A DNA stretch of 64,000 nt from Lacipirellulaceae bacterium (GCA_040218535.1 JAVJRG010000007.1:1-64000); one strand, 5' to 3'; shown: positions 17,880-27,832, counted from the first letter of the stretch. Notes: generated by a model from the sequence alone, not told the origin. Translations and numbers: made by a program.

Positions 17880-18515
17880 TTACGAGTCAGACAGTTCCCA
17901 AAAAATTTTCTGGCCACCCCCTGCAGCGTGAAACTTAAGACCGCTTAGCTTACCGTTCAGGGATCGCAAGGTTTCGTATAATTGCTCCACGCCGAGTGTC
18001 AGCGGATTTTCGATACTCTTTGGCCAGAATTGTGCCTGAAAAGCATCCAGGACTTGCTGAATGTTAGTAGGGTTCTCGTTTATCCTAACCGTCCGAATCA
18101 CTTCGTCGCGCAGCCGAAGCTCACCCCGCGCTGAATCCCACACTGGCTTTGGGGAGGCATTAGCCTTGCCAGAGTCTCTAATTCCGATCTCTCGCCTGAG
18201 CCAAGCAGCCCGGTTGGCAGATATGAGATCGACACCTTCGGCAATATCGATCACGGCCGATTCTAACGATCCGGCGCGAACGTATTCCCACATGCCCAGA
18301 ACGCCACGGCTACGATAGGTACTATCAAAGTCGTTACCAAAAACCTGTTTTTCATGTTCCGACAGGAGTCGTTCCCATACTCGCCATGCTATTGCTGAGC
18401 CACCTAAACGCGAATAGGTTTCGGCCAGCGTCTCGCCGACCTTGCGGGGAATCTCTCTGCCATCTGTTGTCAGCAATGTTGGAGAATTGCTATCGGTTCC
18501 TTCCGATCTAATCAT
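17880..18515 (-). CDS. Unrecognised 211-residue protein in the integrase region
   Basis: This ORF starts MIRSEGTDSNSPTLL and has even, protein-like composition throughout, with IAWRVWERLLSEHEKQVFG and YVRAGSLESAVIDIAEGVDL predicted helical. There is no signal peptide or membrane helix. The C-terminal part contains LYETLRSLNGKLSGLKFHAAG. No domain is recognised. It lies about 380 nt upstream of the excisionase-like gene on the same strand and may be cargo of the integrated element. Confidence 0.55.
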   Translation of the reverse strand: MIRSEGTDSNSPTLLTTDGREIPRKVGETLAETYSRLGGSAIAWRVWERLLSEHEKQVFGNDFDSTYRSRGVLGMWEYVRAGSLESAVIDIAEGVDLISANRAAWLRREIGIRDSGKANASPKPVWDSARGELRLRDEVIRTVRINENPTNIQQVLDAFQAQFWPKSIENPLTLGVEQLYETLRSLNGKLSGLKFHAAGGGQKIFWELSDS

Positions 18516-20328
18516 GATAATTACTCAGGCTCAAGTCGAAGTTAAATGGTAGTAATTCGATCTCTCTCAATTTATCCGTAAACCCTCGCCCATTTCAAAT
18601 GCAGATAATCCAAGCGCATTTCTCTGGAGAAAAAACATGACGTTGCGTACGATGGTCGATGTAATAAACGATGTCAAAGCTAAGCGCCTCAGCGTATATT
18701 TATGCCACGAACTGGCATTCAATTTAGGGATACATGATCGGCAAATACTTTTATCTTCCGGGACATCATCGGTGCTTTTTGGCACCCCGAGCTAGTATGC
18801 AGAGGCTTGCCGAAATAGCGTGATTCGATATAAGTCATTGAAAGCTAGTGGCTTAAGGCATGACAGCGTAAAGAAGGTTTTGCTACGGTGCTCTTCCGAG
18901 GACCATCGCTATACCTTGGTCGCAGTTTCAGCCTTTATGATCTAAACGGGAGGTCTACCCAACTTGGTGTCCCAAACGGTAGCAGCCGACTATGGTAACT
19001 CAGGCCCCCAAGCCTTCATTGGCAGTTGTGATTACTGCTTTGGCTTGCCGGTCTTTTCGCCGTGGGACCTGACACACCCCATTTTGCATCAGGACAGCGC
19101 TGTGTCTCCGAGATTATGGTCGCAGCTTCGGGTAATAAGAACTTTTGGACCGCGCGGCGAGGCATCCCTCAGCCAGCTAATTCGTCGCTTTCGATTTGCG
19201 GACAATCTTATTCATTTCCAGGCTCGTTTTCAACATTTTAGAATTTAGCTAGACCGATTATCAGCAAGGAGCGACCCCCAAATTATCGAAGAGAGATGCA
19301 AGCAGGACGGTGGCGCCGCGAAAAGCGCACCGGTAAGATTAAGAAGCTGGACGATTCGTGGCCTCAACAGCGTGATGCGGACTCTAGTGTATCCGGCTGG
19401 CAGGACGTCCTTCACGGCATCTGGGCGTTAACCGATGCTGTGTCGCCTACTTGTTGGCTAAGGCTTTCTCGAACCAGCCTGAAACACTGTTCTTTCGAGT
19501 CTTGCGTTCCGGATCAGAATTCAATACCAGCACATCCGTAACGCGAGTTCCTTCAGAGGCAGTCTGCGGGGTGAGGGAAACGTTTTCGCTTGACCGGCCA
19601 GTTGGGCGGCCGTGAGGATGATCACCGAGGTAGCCACTGCTGTACTCGGCTCCTCCCGGCTTAGCTGCGGAGGTGTCGTCGCCGTGAGCAGACCGCTGCG
19701 TCTAACGCAATAAGCTTAGCTGCTGAAACTGGTCCAACCGCTAGCTGGAAGACACTAATCGAACTGCAATAGGTCTAGTTGCCGCATCAAAGAGGCGAAA
19801 CTCAGGGCAGGACTAAGGAACATTCCTACGATTCCAATTCCTTGTCACTGATGTGGACCTCACACAAATCCTCAACGAAGTGAACAACGTCGGCAAGCAT
19901 TCACTGTCAGACAGGCCCACGATTCAATAACCCTTACCGGCGAAAACTGATCCCACCCATTGGAGTGGCGATCGGATTTTCGACGATTCCAGCGGAGATT
20001 TTGATCTTCGACGCAAATCAGCAGAACTCATCGAGGCCGGTCCCGATTCTACACGAACCACTGGGGAGTGATTGACAGAGTAAGAAATAGGCAAGTAACC
20101 ATCGCGACAAGAGCCGAACCTGGCACGAGATTCAGCGAGATTTAAGTTCAAACGATAACGATTGGGCATTGTCGTTTGGGATTTCTAGCATGATTCTCGA
20201 TGCTCGGTTATACCGGGGATGGATTAGTTCTCGAGTCTCCTCCGTCTTTGACCTTCCCCCCATTTCCTGGTCCATGCGGAATGTGAGATGTTTTAGTATC
20301 TTGCATTTTCGAAGGAGGACCTTGAGCC
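18516..20328. other. 1.8-kb stretch without convincing genes
   Basis: Only short ORFs (60-95 codons) on both strands occur here. None has a ribosome binding site with a recognisable domain. No tRNA, CRISPR or clear tandem repeat is seen. In this gene-dense region it most likely represents decayed mobile DNA, with the left end of the IS3 element inside its last hundred bases. Confidence 0.5.
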
Positions 20329-20595
20329 ATGAAACGGAAGCGTTACACGGAAGAGCAGATTGCGTTTGCTCTTCGGCAGCATGAAGCGGGAACGTCGGTT
20401 GCGGATATCGTCCGTAAGATGGGGATTTCGGAACAGACCTTCTATCGGTGGAAGAAGAAGTTCGACGGACTCGGTGTTGCTGAGCTTCGTCGGTTGAAGC
20501 AACTAGAAGAAGAGAACCGCAAGCTGAAGCAGCTAGTTGCAGATCTCAGCTTGGATAAGAAGATGCTGCAGGATGTCGTCTCGGGAAAGCTCTAA
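20329..20595 (+). CDS. IS3-family transposase OrfA (first element)
   Basis: This is an 88-residue protein with a strong AAGGAGG 10 nt ahead of its ATG. It begins MKRKRYTEEQIAFALRQHEA and carries the IS3 helix-turn-helix (ADIVRKMGISEQTFYRWKKK), then a leucine-zipper-like helix (LRRLKQLEEENRKLKQLV) and LDKKMLQDVV. OrfA binds the element ends and is normally joined to OrfB by a programmed -1 frameshift. Its own orfB is lost after about 50 codons, so this copy cannot make its complete transposase. Confidence 0.92.
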   Translation: MKRKRYTEEQIAFALRQHEAGTSVADIVRKMGISEQTFYRWKKKFDGLGVAELRRLKQLEEENRKLKQLVADLSLDKKMLQDVVSGKL

Positions 20596-20618
20596 AGCCC
20601 GATCGTCGCCGAGTCCTG

Positions 20619-20948
20619 GTGAAAAAGCTGCAAGTTGGATACCAGGTAAGCGAGCGTCGAGCATGTTGTGTGCTCGGCCATTCGCGTAGCACGCAGCGTT
20701 ACCAGAGCACTCGAGAGGATCGGGCAGCACTGAGAATTCGAATTCGCGACTTGGCAGCCGTACTGCAGGCCTTGGAAGTAAGCGAATCGACACTCGATCG
20801 CTGGCGCAAGCAGTACGGCGGGATGAAGGCTGAGGAAGCGGTTCGCCTGAAGAAGTTGGAAGACGAGAACAAGCGATTGAAGGAGATCGTGGCCGACCAG
20901 CAACTGGACATCAAAGCACTCAAGTTTATCGCGGAGGGAAACTGGTGA
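20619..20948 (+). pseudogene. Chimeric ORF: start of one IS3 orfB fused to the end of another IS3 orfA
   Basis: Residues 1-46 (MKKLQVGYQVSERRACCVLG onward to RIRDLA) match the beginning of the orfB that belongs to the first element. Residues from about 49 (LQALEVSESTLDRWRKQYGG, then KKLEDENKRLKEIVADQQLD and IKALKFIAEGNW) are the HTH and zipper of a different orfA. The change occurs near 20757-20766 without breaking the frame. This points to recombination or deletion between two nested or adjacent IS3 copies. Confidence 0.8.
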
Positions 20949-21973
20949 GCCCTGCTCGGAAGCGTGAGGCCGTGTGCAAGTTGCAATCGCAACTTGACCT
21001 GTCCGAACGCAGGGCCTATCGAGTCCTCGATCAGCCACGTAGTTGTCAGCGTTGCGAGGCGCGTCCACGCAGCGATGAAGCGAACTTGGTCAGGCGCATG
21101 TTGGAGTTGGTGCGCGGCAGGCCTCGCTTTGGCTATCGCCGCATCGCGGCACTGTTGCGTGCCGAAGGCTTGCGGGCGAGCGACTCGCGGATCCTTCGGC
21201 TCTGGAAACAGGAGGGGCTGAAAGTGCCTCAGAAGAAGCGAAAACGGAGGCGTTTGTGCAGCAGTGAGAACGGTTGTCATCGGCGTCGGGCAGAACACAA
21301 AGACCACGTGTGGGCGTGGGACTTCGTATTTGATCAGACCACTGGCGGAAGCCAACTGAAGTGGCTTTCGATCGTCGACGAGTGCACGCGAGAGAACTTA
21401 GCGCTGAAGTGCGACCGGAGCATCACCAGTGAGGATGTCATTGACACGTTGGCCGATCTGTTTGCCATGCGAGGCGTGCCGTGGCACATTCGCAGCGACA
21501 ATGGACCCGAGTTCGTGGCGAAGGCCATCCAGCGATGGCTGAAGCAGCTAGAGATCGAAGCATGGTACATCGAGCCCGGCAGCCCTTGGGAGAACGGCTA
21601 CGCCGAGAGTTTTCACAGTCGGTTCCGCGACGAGTTTTTGGCCCTTGAGGAGTTCGAGAGCCTGGCCGCCGCGAGGAAGCTGACGACGGCTTGGAGAGAG
21701 GATTACAACCAATATCGACCGCACAGCTCGCTGGGGTACGTTGCCCCCTCAGAGTTCGCGGCTCGCTGCAGTTCTTCCGTTCGGCCTACGGCCTCACTCA
21801 AGAACTGCAGCGACGTGACCCAGCCCCCGACCTTCATAACGGATGGTACAGATTTTCCATGCTGGTCACTACCACTATTCTCGAAAGGGAGCCTGACGCT
21901 CACAATGCTCTGTAATGCGATGACGCAACTTCAAGTAAATATCGTAGGTGCGGCGTGTCCAAAGTCCTGTTAG
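20945..21973 (+). CDS. IS3-family transposase OrfB (second element)
   Basis: This 342-residue protein starts at a GTG overlapping the preceding stop by 4 nt. The HTH_21 region has RPRFGYRRIAALLRAEG. The rve integrase core has the DDE residues: Asp in WAWDFVFDQT, Asp in HIRSDNGPEFVA, and Glu in ENGYAESFHSRFRDEF. The C-terminal 35-45 residues probably run past the true end of the element into an older IS remnant. The upstream orfA lacks its N terminus, so the element may be unable to move by itself. Confidence 0.92.
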   Translation: MSPARKREAVCKLQSQLDLSERRAYRVLDQPRSCQRCEARPRSDEANLVRRMLELVRGRPRFGYRRIAALLRAEGLRASDSRILRLWKQEGLKVPQKKRKRRRLCSSENGCHRRRAEHKDHVWAWDFVFDQTTGGSQLKWLSIVDECTRENLALKCDRSITSEDVIDTLADLFAMRGVPWHIRSDNGPEFVAKAIQRWLKQLEIEAWYIEPGSPWENGYAESFHSRFRDEFLALEEFESLAAARKLTTAWREDYNQYRPHSSLGYVAPSEFAARCSSSVRPTASLKNCSDVTQPPTFITDGTDFPCWSLPLFSKGSLTLTMLCNAMTQLQVNIVGAACPKSC

Positions 21974-22084
21974 ATGTGCCTTATCAGTAGTTGTTGAATC
22001 TGAAGAAAAAGCCCGAACCAATTCACTGAATTTAGCGGCACTGATTGGTAAACTCTTGTAGTACCTGTTTACCCGATGTTTCAT
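21875..22084 (-). pseudogene. IS1595-type transposase, N-terminal remnant
   Basis: This is 69 residues beginning MKHRVNRYYKSLPISAAKF, then SELVRAFSSDSTTTDKAHLT and YLKLRHRITEHCERQAPF. The pattern fits the zinc-ribbon/HTH N terminus of IS1595-family transposases, where the DDE/DDN domain should follow. The match stops abruptly at 21886 and the frame ends two codons later, where the IS3 element begins. The family call is from memory of the pattern. Confidence 0.6.
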
Positions 22085-22156
22085 AGAACGAAGTTTATTT
22101 CGCTACGCCCTCAGCGTCCTAAGACCCCAAAAAATATCTAGAAGCGGTTTCAGGAT

Positions 22157-22220
22157 ATCAGCCGCAACACGATATCATCCGGTTTTCACGGCAACCGTGT
22201 GCTAACGCCCGGCGGCTGAT
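22157..22220. repeat. Palindromic intergenic element
   Basis: Outer arms ATCAGCCGC (22157-22165) and GCGGCTGAT (22212-22220) pair perfectly. Inside, ACACG (22167-22171) pairs with CGTGT (22196-22200), and alternatively CACGG pairs with CCGTG around CAA at 22187-22199. It lies 65 nt past the stop of the sulfatase gene and may be a REP-like unit or a transcript end. Confidence 0.6.
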
Positions 22221-22285
22221 GGATTATTGGAAAAAGCTTTTAGTTTCACGAAAGTAAGAGAATAATCAGCAAACCCCAATATTAC

Positions 22286-23749
22286 TCAAGGTGCGTTTTT
22301 CGCCACGTTCGCTTTACTGAAACTAGCCTCGAGCTGCGTCCGTAAGTCGGAGATTACTTGCTTCATGTTGGGCTCTTTGGCGAGATTGTTGTTCTCAGCA
22401 GGATCCTCTTGTTGATCGAACAACATCTCACCAATGACTTGACCTTTGCCATTGTCGTCACGGAAGAGCGTGTAGCGATAACGATTTGTGCGAATGGTAT
22501 CGCCAATCTTAAATCGACCGATTGCCGCTTCACGATGACTTTTGCTCGTATCCTTTAACAAACCAACTGCACTTTGCCCAACCAATTCGGTGGGTGTATC
22601 TAGTCCACTGAGCTCGCACAGCGTGGGAAAAATGTCCGTAAATTCGGTAATGGATTGGGTTGCCTGGCCCGGCTTGAAACCTGCTAGCGTGGGCGCGGAG
22701 ATCATCAACGGGGTTCTCATCGAGGTCTCAAAGCAACAATGCTTACACCACATCCCGTGCTCGCCCAAATTCCAACCATGGTCGCCTAACAGCACGATAA
22801 TTGTGTTTTCCGCCTCTCCGCTCGCTTCTAGGGTATCTAGTAGTTTCGCGATTTGTGCGTCCGTGAAGCTTACGCAAGCCCGATAGGCAGCGATAAGTTG
22901 CTTGGCGACTTCGGGAGATACCGAGCCGGTTTCTGGCATGCCCGCGTAGCTGCGAAGTTCCCCCCAGTTCGAAAAAGCGAACTCAGGCGCATCACAAGTT
23001 CGTATGAAGTTATCAGGCAACCTCATGTCGCGAGCTTGGTAGTGCTGCCAATATTCTTCGGGAGCGACAAATGGGAGATGCGGTTTGAAAAAACCAGTAG
23101 CGAGGAAGAAAGGCTTTGAACCCTTGGAGAGTCGCTCGATTGATTGGCAAGCCGCCTCGGCAATTTTTCCATCGGCTAATTCATTGTCGGCGACGTTTGC
23201 CAATTCCCAAGCAGGACCGTTGTTTTTCCAATCGCCGCTTGCTTGGCGTACTTCATAAATAGCCTTGCTTTCAGGCTCGGTGTAACCGGGCCACTCATAA
23301 AAAGACTTGCCCTCGGTCCACCCGTTGGCAGAGTCTTCCGGGAAGTGAAAGACTTTTCCATAGAACGCCGTGTGATAGCCATTCTTCAAGAAATGTTCAT
23401 TAAGGGTGACGGCCTCAGGGGCATCGCGTTCGGCCCAAGTGTCGTAGTCGATGAACCGTGTTGGCGTGCAACGCAGCCCTGTCATGACCGACGCGCGTGA
23501 CGCACCGCAGACGGAGATGTTGCAATAGGCACGGTCAAACCGTACGGAACGTTCGGCCAACCGGTCGAGTCCTGGCGTGTGCATCGCTTCGACGCCGTAG
23601 GCGGCAATTTCGGGGCGCAGATCGTCGACCCAAATCATCAAGACATTGGGCTGTTGCTCTGCTTGTGAGCTACTGACAGGCGCGAGAAAAGCTGCAGAAA
23701 AAAGAATGATGAAACGACGTATACACGACGGCTTTATGAGTTTATTCAC
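22286..23749 (-). CDS. Secreted sulfatase, iduronate-2-sulfatase-like
   Basis: This 487-residue protein has a signal peptide (residues about 10-31, FIILFSAAFLAPVSSSQA). The sulfatase fold has NVLMIWVDDLRPEIAAYG with metal-binding Asp42-Asp43. The active-site motif is CGASR (Cys81 to Arg85), where Cys81 must be oxidised to formylglycine, and then TGLRCTPTR. Later come GKVFHF, KPHLPF and LLGDHGWNLGEHGMWCKH. These agree with iduronate-2-sulfatase-like enzymes, common in planctomycetes for sulfated polysaccharides. The substrate cannot be fixed from sequence. The next gene upstream on the same strand is a beta-helix protein, which also suggests polysaccharide processing. Confidence 0.93.
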   Translation of the reverse strand: MNKLIKPSCIRRFIILFSAAFLAPVSSSQAEQQPNVLMIWVDDLRPEIAAYGVEAMHTPGLDRLAERSVRFDRAYCNISVCGASRASVMTGLRCTPTRFIDYDTWAERDAPEAVTLNEHFLKNGYHTAFYGKVFHFPEDSANGWTEGKSFYEWPGYTEPESKAIYEVRQASGDWKNNGPAWELANVADNELADGKIAEAACQSIERLSKGSKPFFLATGFFKPHLPFVAPEEYWQHYQARDMRLPDNFIRTCDAPEFAFSNWGELRSYAGMPETGSVSPEVAKQLIAAYRACVSFTDAQIAKLLDTLEASGEAENTIIVLLGDHGWNLGEHGMWCKHCCFETSMRTPLMISAPTLAGFKPGQATQSITEFTDIFPTLCELSGLDTPTELVGQSAVGLLKDTSKSHREAAIGRFKIGDTIRTNRYRYTLFRDDNGKGQVIGEMLFDQQEDPAENNNLAKEPNMKQVISDLRTQLEASFSKANVAKNAP

Positions 23750-23781
23750 GTAGACAATTGCTCATTGAGGAAAAGTTAATT

Positions 23782-25731
23782 CTAAGTGACTTGACCATGC
23801 CAGCGGGAACGCTTGATTCTGCAGATGGTGATAAATGCGACGAGCATCACGAGTGTCTGTGGCTCCGGTACGCCTGTAAGTTGACCAATCGGGAGCGAAG
23901 AACCGTAGTCACTCTTCCACTCGTGAAGATTGCTTTGCAGTGGTGAGTCGTCACGTTGCCAGGCAAGAAAATCTTGTCCATCGACATCTGTGTCTTGGTC
24001 AAAGTCGGCGAGAACGTCTACCTCGACTGTATGACGTGCAGCACGGCCATCGTTGTCCCAGACTACAAGCGTGACTTGATGCATCCCCGCTCTCTCGAAG
24101 TTTTGCGTTGGCGCCAGGTCGAGGACGGGCACACCTTCATCGAAGTCCCAGAGAATATCATCGGGCATTGTGCTGTTATCGTCCGAGTAAGCCATGCCGA
24201 AATCGATTGGACTTCCGACTGACACGATTGAATCGCTGAGAATCATCGCCAGCGGGGCCGTGTTGTCGAAGCCAGTGTCAGTTGGTGTAGCCTCTGAACC
24301 GCCGTTGTTTTCAACCGTGTTGTTCGAGTCAAAATGAACCGAAGGAAAAACTTTTGTGCCGTGGAAGGCGTCGCCGGTATTTTGAGTGACAACATTCTCG
24401 TAGAAGACGAGTTCGCTGTGATTGCTGCCACCGATTCGGAAGGCATGACCGTTATTACCTGAGACTTCATTCGCTTCAAAAACAATCTCGCGTACGCCCT
24501 CGTCTAATCCTGGTCCGCCGCTTAGCAGACGAACCCCCGCATAGGTGAATGAGGGGTCGTCGGATGTCGCTTGGGAGTTGATAAATTTGTTGTCGTAGAA
24601 GTAGAGGCGATGCACGGGCGTTCCCGCATTCGCATGGATTTGTGCGTTGCGACCACTACCCTCAGAGAAGGTATTACGTCCCAGGAAGACGCGTTCTACG
24701 GTCTCGTTATTGTTGGCGACGACCAGAAGACTCATCCTCGCACCAGGCCCGACGAAGTTATCAGTAAAAATGTTGTCATCTCCACTCGCTAGTTCGAGCC
24801 CAGCGGTTTCAATTTCAGTTCGATAAGCTGGCGTAATAATCTTGTTGCGACGAACTGCTGTCTTACTCGCGCTCGCCATACTAATCCAGCGATCGACTTG
24901 GTTGTCTTCAACGACCGAGTTGCTGCTGCCACCAAATAGTTCAATGCTGAGGCCATCGCCTGCCCATTGAACACTCGTAGGGCCGTCGTAAAGTCCCGAA
25001 TCAATGACCGTGTTACGTTGGACAACCATGTTGGATGAATGAGCGAAATGGATACCGGTCCGACCGACGTCTTGGATCAGATTGTTGACTACCTTGTTGC
25101 TCGGGGAATTGTTTCCCCGAATGGCCGTACCACGGATAGCATCGACGCCAATGTTGCGTATCTCATTCCCCTCGATCAGTGAATTGGAAACACCGCTGGC
25201 GAAACGGATGCCCGAGTTCGATCCTCCCGAGAAATCCGTTTGTACCTGAGTAATATCGCGTACTCGCATGTTGCGAATGACATGTCCCGAAGTGTTTTGG
25301 AGAAGGATGCCATTCATGGCCCGTGCTGGACTCGTTCCGTTGCTTTGGGTACCCGTCCCGTCGACAGTGAAATTCTCCAAAGTCACATTGTTTCGCGACG
25401 AGCCATCGATACGAATCACTTCCGAAGTTGTCGAACTTCCCATGTACTCAAGCGTTGAGAGATCGCGACCGAGGCCACTGATTGTAATTCCCGTTGTCGG
25501 GAACACAGGACCGCTGAGGTGGAACGTGCCCTCGGGAATAATAACACGGTCCCCTGGTGAGGCTGCAAAGATGGCCGTCTGAATGGCAGTGCGATCATCT
25601 CCGCCGCCACTGGTGGCACCGAAGTCAGTGATGACAAAGTCAGCCGCGTTAGCCATGCCAGCTATTCGGCTGACAACGAATGCTGTAATCAGGCAGTGAG
25701 CTAACTTTTTGGTAGCTGTTTGCGCAAACAA
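23782..25731 (-). CDS. Right-handed beta-helix protein with dockerin-like motif and PEP-CTERM tail
   Basis: This is a 649-residue secreted protein with a signal peptide ending near SRIAGMANA. The first part resembles pectate-lyase-3/glycosyl-hydrolase-28-type beta helices: FVITDFGATSGGGDDRTAIQ, IPEGTFHLSGPVFP and many NTV/NNLI turns (about 30-480). A PKD-like stretch follows (DILWDFDEGVPV...VTLVVWDNDG). DFDQDTDVDGQDFLAWQRD is a dockerin-like calcium motif. The C terminus VPEPQTLVMLV plus basic residues is a PEP-CTERM sorting signal. It probably binds or cleaves a polysaccharide and is sorted to the cell surface. Confidence 0.88.
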   Translation of the reverse strand: MFAQTATKKLAHCLITAFVVSRIAGMANAADFVITDFGATSGGGDDRTAIQTAIFAASPGDRVIIPEGTFHLSGPVFPTTGITISGLGRDLSTLEYMGSSTTSEVIRIDGSSRNNVTLENFTVDGTGTQSNGTSPARAMNGILLQNTSGHVIRNMRVRDITQVQTDFSGGSNSGIRFASGVSNSLIEGNEIRNIGVDAIRGTAIRGNNSPSNKVVNNLIQDVGRTGIHFAHSSNMVVQRNTVIDSGLYDGPTSVQWAGDGLSIELFGGSSNSVVEDNQVDRWISMASASKTAVRRNKIITPAYRTEIETAGLELASGDDNIFTDNFVGPGARMSLLVVANNNETVERVFLGRNTFSEGSGRNAQIHANAGTPVHRLYFYDNKFINSQATSDDPSFTYAGVRLLSGGPGLDEGVREIVFEANEVSGNNGHAFRIGGSNHSELVFYENVVTQNTGDAFHGTKVFPSVHFDSNNTVENNGGSEATPTDTGFDNTAPLAMILSDSIVSVGSPIDFGMAYSDDNSTMPDDILWDFDEGVPVLDLAPTQNFERAGMHQVTLVVWDNDGRAARHTVEVDVLADFDQDTDVDGQDFLAWQRDDSPLQSNLHEWKSDYGSSLPIGQLTGVPEPQTLVMLVAFITICRIKRSRWHGQVT

Positions 25732-25889
25732 AGGCCTCTCCTCATGTTCTGTTTAGCCGAAAACGATGGTTCCGCACATCGTCATGGCGTCATTGCGATT
25801 GCTGCACACGCCGCACACTTGGTAGACGAAGCATGGCAGCATTCAGAGTCAACTAGAATGCGAAATCTGTTTTCATGTCAGCGTCATCG

Positions 25890-26411
25890 TTAATCTGGGG
25901 CAAGTTCGGTTTCTGCCTGCTCTGGTTTCACTTTTCCCGCCAATAGTGCTTCATACTGAGCGTCGTCACGGATTTCCTTCACCTCGCTGGAAGTGAATCC
26001 CACCAAGCGGACTCCGTCGAGCCCCTCGGTTTCGAATGTCACCGGGTGGTAAGGGCCCATTTGTCCGCCTCGTAACCCATATCGCACCTTGATTTCTGCT
26101 TGGTCGCGTTCGGATATGAACAATGATTCCAGGTTGCTTCGATCGATTCCCATTTGTTTAAGGTTCTTCGCAACCCTTTCTTGCGCGAGTAACTCAATGA
26201 ATTCAGCCTTGTCACTCGGGCCGTCGAAATTGCCATTGCGATGCTGAAAAAGCAAATAACAGTTCGCAAGCCTCTGAACGTTGTTCTTGTTGAGCTCAGC
26301 CACCTGCTTGCTGAAATCAGGTCCACCGCAGCCGAGGCAAGTGAACACGATAACTAACGCACAGTTAAAGATTCGTGCGAAGGTTCTGGGACTGAGTGGG
26401 TAGGAATCCAT
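25890..26411 (-). CDS. Small planctomycete lipoprotein beside a DUF1559 gene
   Basis: This 173-residue protein has an N-terminal hydrophobic segment ending in FTCLGCGG, a likely lipobox (LGC). The mature part includes KNNVQRLANCYLLFQHRNG, ERVAKNLKQMGIDRSNLESL and VTFETEGLDGVRLVGFTSSE. No domain name is known to me. Short proteins of this look often lie directly downstream of DUF1559 genes in planctomycetes, and here the DUF1559 gene ends 60 nt upstream. Its function is unknown. Confidence 0.75.
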   Translation of the reverse strand: MDSYPLSPRTFARIFNCALVIVFTCLGCGGPDFSKQVAELNKNNVQRLANCYLLFQHRNGNFDGPSDKAEFIELLAQERVAKNLKQMGIDRSNLESLFISERDQAEIKVRYGLRGGQMGPYHPVTFETEGLDGVRLVGFTSSEVKEIRDDAQYEALLAGKVKPEQAETELAPD

Positions 26412-26471
26412 AGAACAAAATCGATTAGCGTGAAATGGGAATCATGTAGATGATTCGCTGATAAACTCTGC

Positions 26472-27596
26472 CTAGAGCTCAGGCGCGACGCGACCAGTCG
26501 AACGACGACCAAGGATCGCAAGCGTCAACCCGTCGACGTCATCATTGACGAATCGAACGGACCCATCGGCATAGACCGCAAGCATGCCACCCGAATGAGC
26601 GGAACCGAGTCCTCGATCGCCGGCATAACTTCCCGATTGTTGGAATCGCTGGTTGACTGCGGTGCCGTCAGAAATAACGGCTTGCCCACCTTGCTGAAAG
26701 TCAATCGGAGTGACGGGTCGCATGATGTCCCAATCGCAGCCATCAAAGTAGCTTTCCGCATCCCACCAGTTTCCATCAGAGGGAGGGTTGTCGCCGAATG
26801 TGTAACGCTCAGCGGCGATCGATTTCTCAGCGATCATCAGAACATTTGAAGTGCCGTCCTCGATGGCACTGCTATCTACTTTTGAGTACCGGTGCAACAT
26901 TAACGGGCGAGCTGAGGGATTGCTCTCGTAATCGCTCGCGTTGCCGCGGAAATGGCCTGCTTGCTTGATGACACCTGTACACAATTGCAACTCTTGAACC
27001 TCTTCAAACGGTTTGCTGTGTTGCATGCCAGCATCCCAGTTCCAAGCCGCCGGAAGGCTCGAGTCCCGTAGTTTAGCATGAAACGTGGGGGATGCAACGA
27101 TGCCGCAATAGTCTCCAACGGGGTAGGGGCCATCACCTGTCGGCAAAAAAACGTAGGAGCGGTCACCACGGGACGGACAGTTGAAAAGCGGAACCCTTTG
27201 GAAACGGAAAGCCGACGAACCTACCATCCCTTCAGCCTCGCGAAGCTGGGTGAGGTTCCCCTGCTCCGCGTAGTTGAGTATCTGGAATGACCAGCCCAGG
27301 TTTTCATCAGGCGTGACGGCCTTCATGTGACCCGCCCCGAAAACCCCACCGCCGTTATAGCCGGCCGTCGGATAATGTCCCAGCGCGGACTCTTGATTGA
27401 GGCACGCTAAGCCAATTTGTTTCAAGTTATTCTGACATTGTGTTCGTCGAGCCGCTTCACGTGCTGCTTGAACTGCAGGTAACAGGAGCCCGACGAGAAC
27501 TCCGATGATCGCTATCACCACGAGCAGCTCGACAAGTGTGAACCCTAGGGTGCCATGTTGCCTGTGACGCGGATTGAGACATTTCTGTTTTTTCAT
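26472..27596 (-). CDS. DUF1559 domain protein with type IV pilin-like N terminus
   Basis: This is 374 residues from the ATG at 27596, which has AAGGAG 12 nt upstream; an ATG at 27623 is also possible. The prepilin motif [20 protein letters not shown] is complete, with the methylation-type Phe and Glu5, followed by [20 protein letters not shown], the DUF1559 hallmark. The C terminus has [19 protein letters not shown], the usual closing motif. These abundant planctomycete proteins are thought to form pseudopilin-like envelope structures; the exact role is unknown. Confidence 0.95.
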   Translation of the reverse strand: MKKQKCLNPRHRQHGTLGFTLVELLVVIAIIGVLVGLLLPAVQAAREAARRTQCQNNLKQIGLACLNQESALGHYPTAGYNGGGVFGAGHMKAVTPDENLGWSFQILNYAEQGNLTQLREAEGMVGSSAFRFQRVPLFNCPSRGDRSYVFLPTGDGPYPVGDYCGIVASPTFHAKLRDSSLPAAWNWDAGMQHSKPFEEVQELQLCTGVIKQAGHFRGNASDYESNPSARPLMLHRYSKVDSSAIEDGTSNVLMIAEKSIAAERYTFGDNPPSDGNWWDAESYFDGCDWDIMRPVTPIDFQQGGQAVISDGTAVNQRFQQSGSYAGDRGLGSAHSGGMLAVYADGSVRFVNDDVDGLTLAILGRRSTGRVAPEL

Positions 27597-27832
27597 CGTG
27601 TTCCGTTGCTCCTTCTTTGGCATGGACCGTGTCGATCGCCAGTGAAGCGTTCCCTGTGCACGCCACTGCCTCTTCCTAGCTAAGGGTCAACCCTCTTGCC
27701 TGCCCCCAGGAGGACAAGCGAATTGTTAAATCATTCCAGCCAACTTGACGTCTAATTGAAAGGTTCGCATTGAAGGCTTGCACCCGGCGTGCCATCCGCA
27801 GACGAATCGCCGGGTGCACGTTCTTCTAACAA

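Larger units (their letters stand above)
20329..21885 (+). mobile_element. Composite of two IS3-family elements
   Basis: The 5' part is one IS3 element (complete orfA, start of orfB). The 3' part is a different IS3 element (orfA lacking its start, complete orfB). The right limit is set near 21885, because there the reverse strand becomes a cut IS1595-type transposase. The left limit is uncertain and lies shortly before 20329. Terminal inverted repeats were not identified by eye. Confidence 0.7.

Noticed and set aside
18964-19541. Two plus-strand ORFs of 94 and 81 codons in the gene-poor stretch
   Set aside because: They have no ribosome binding site, no family resemblance and composition that looks random.
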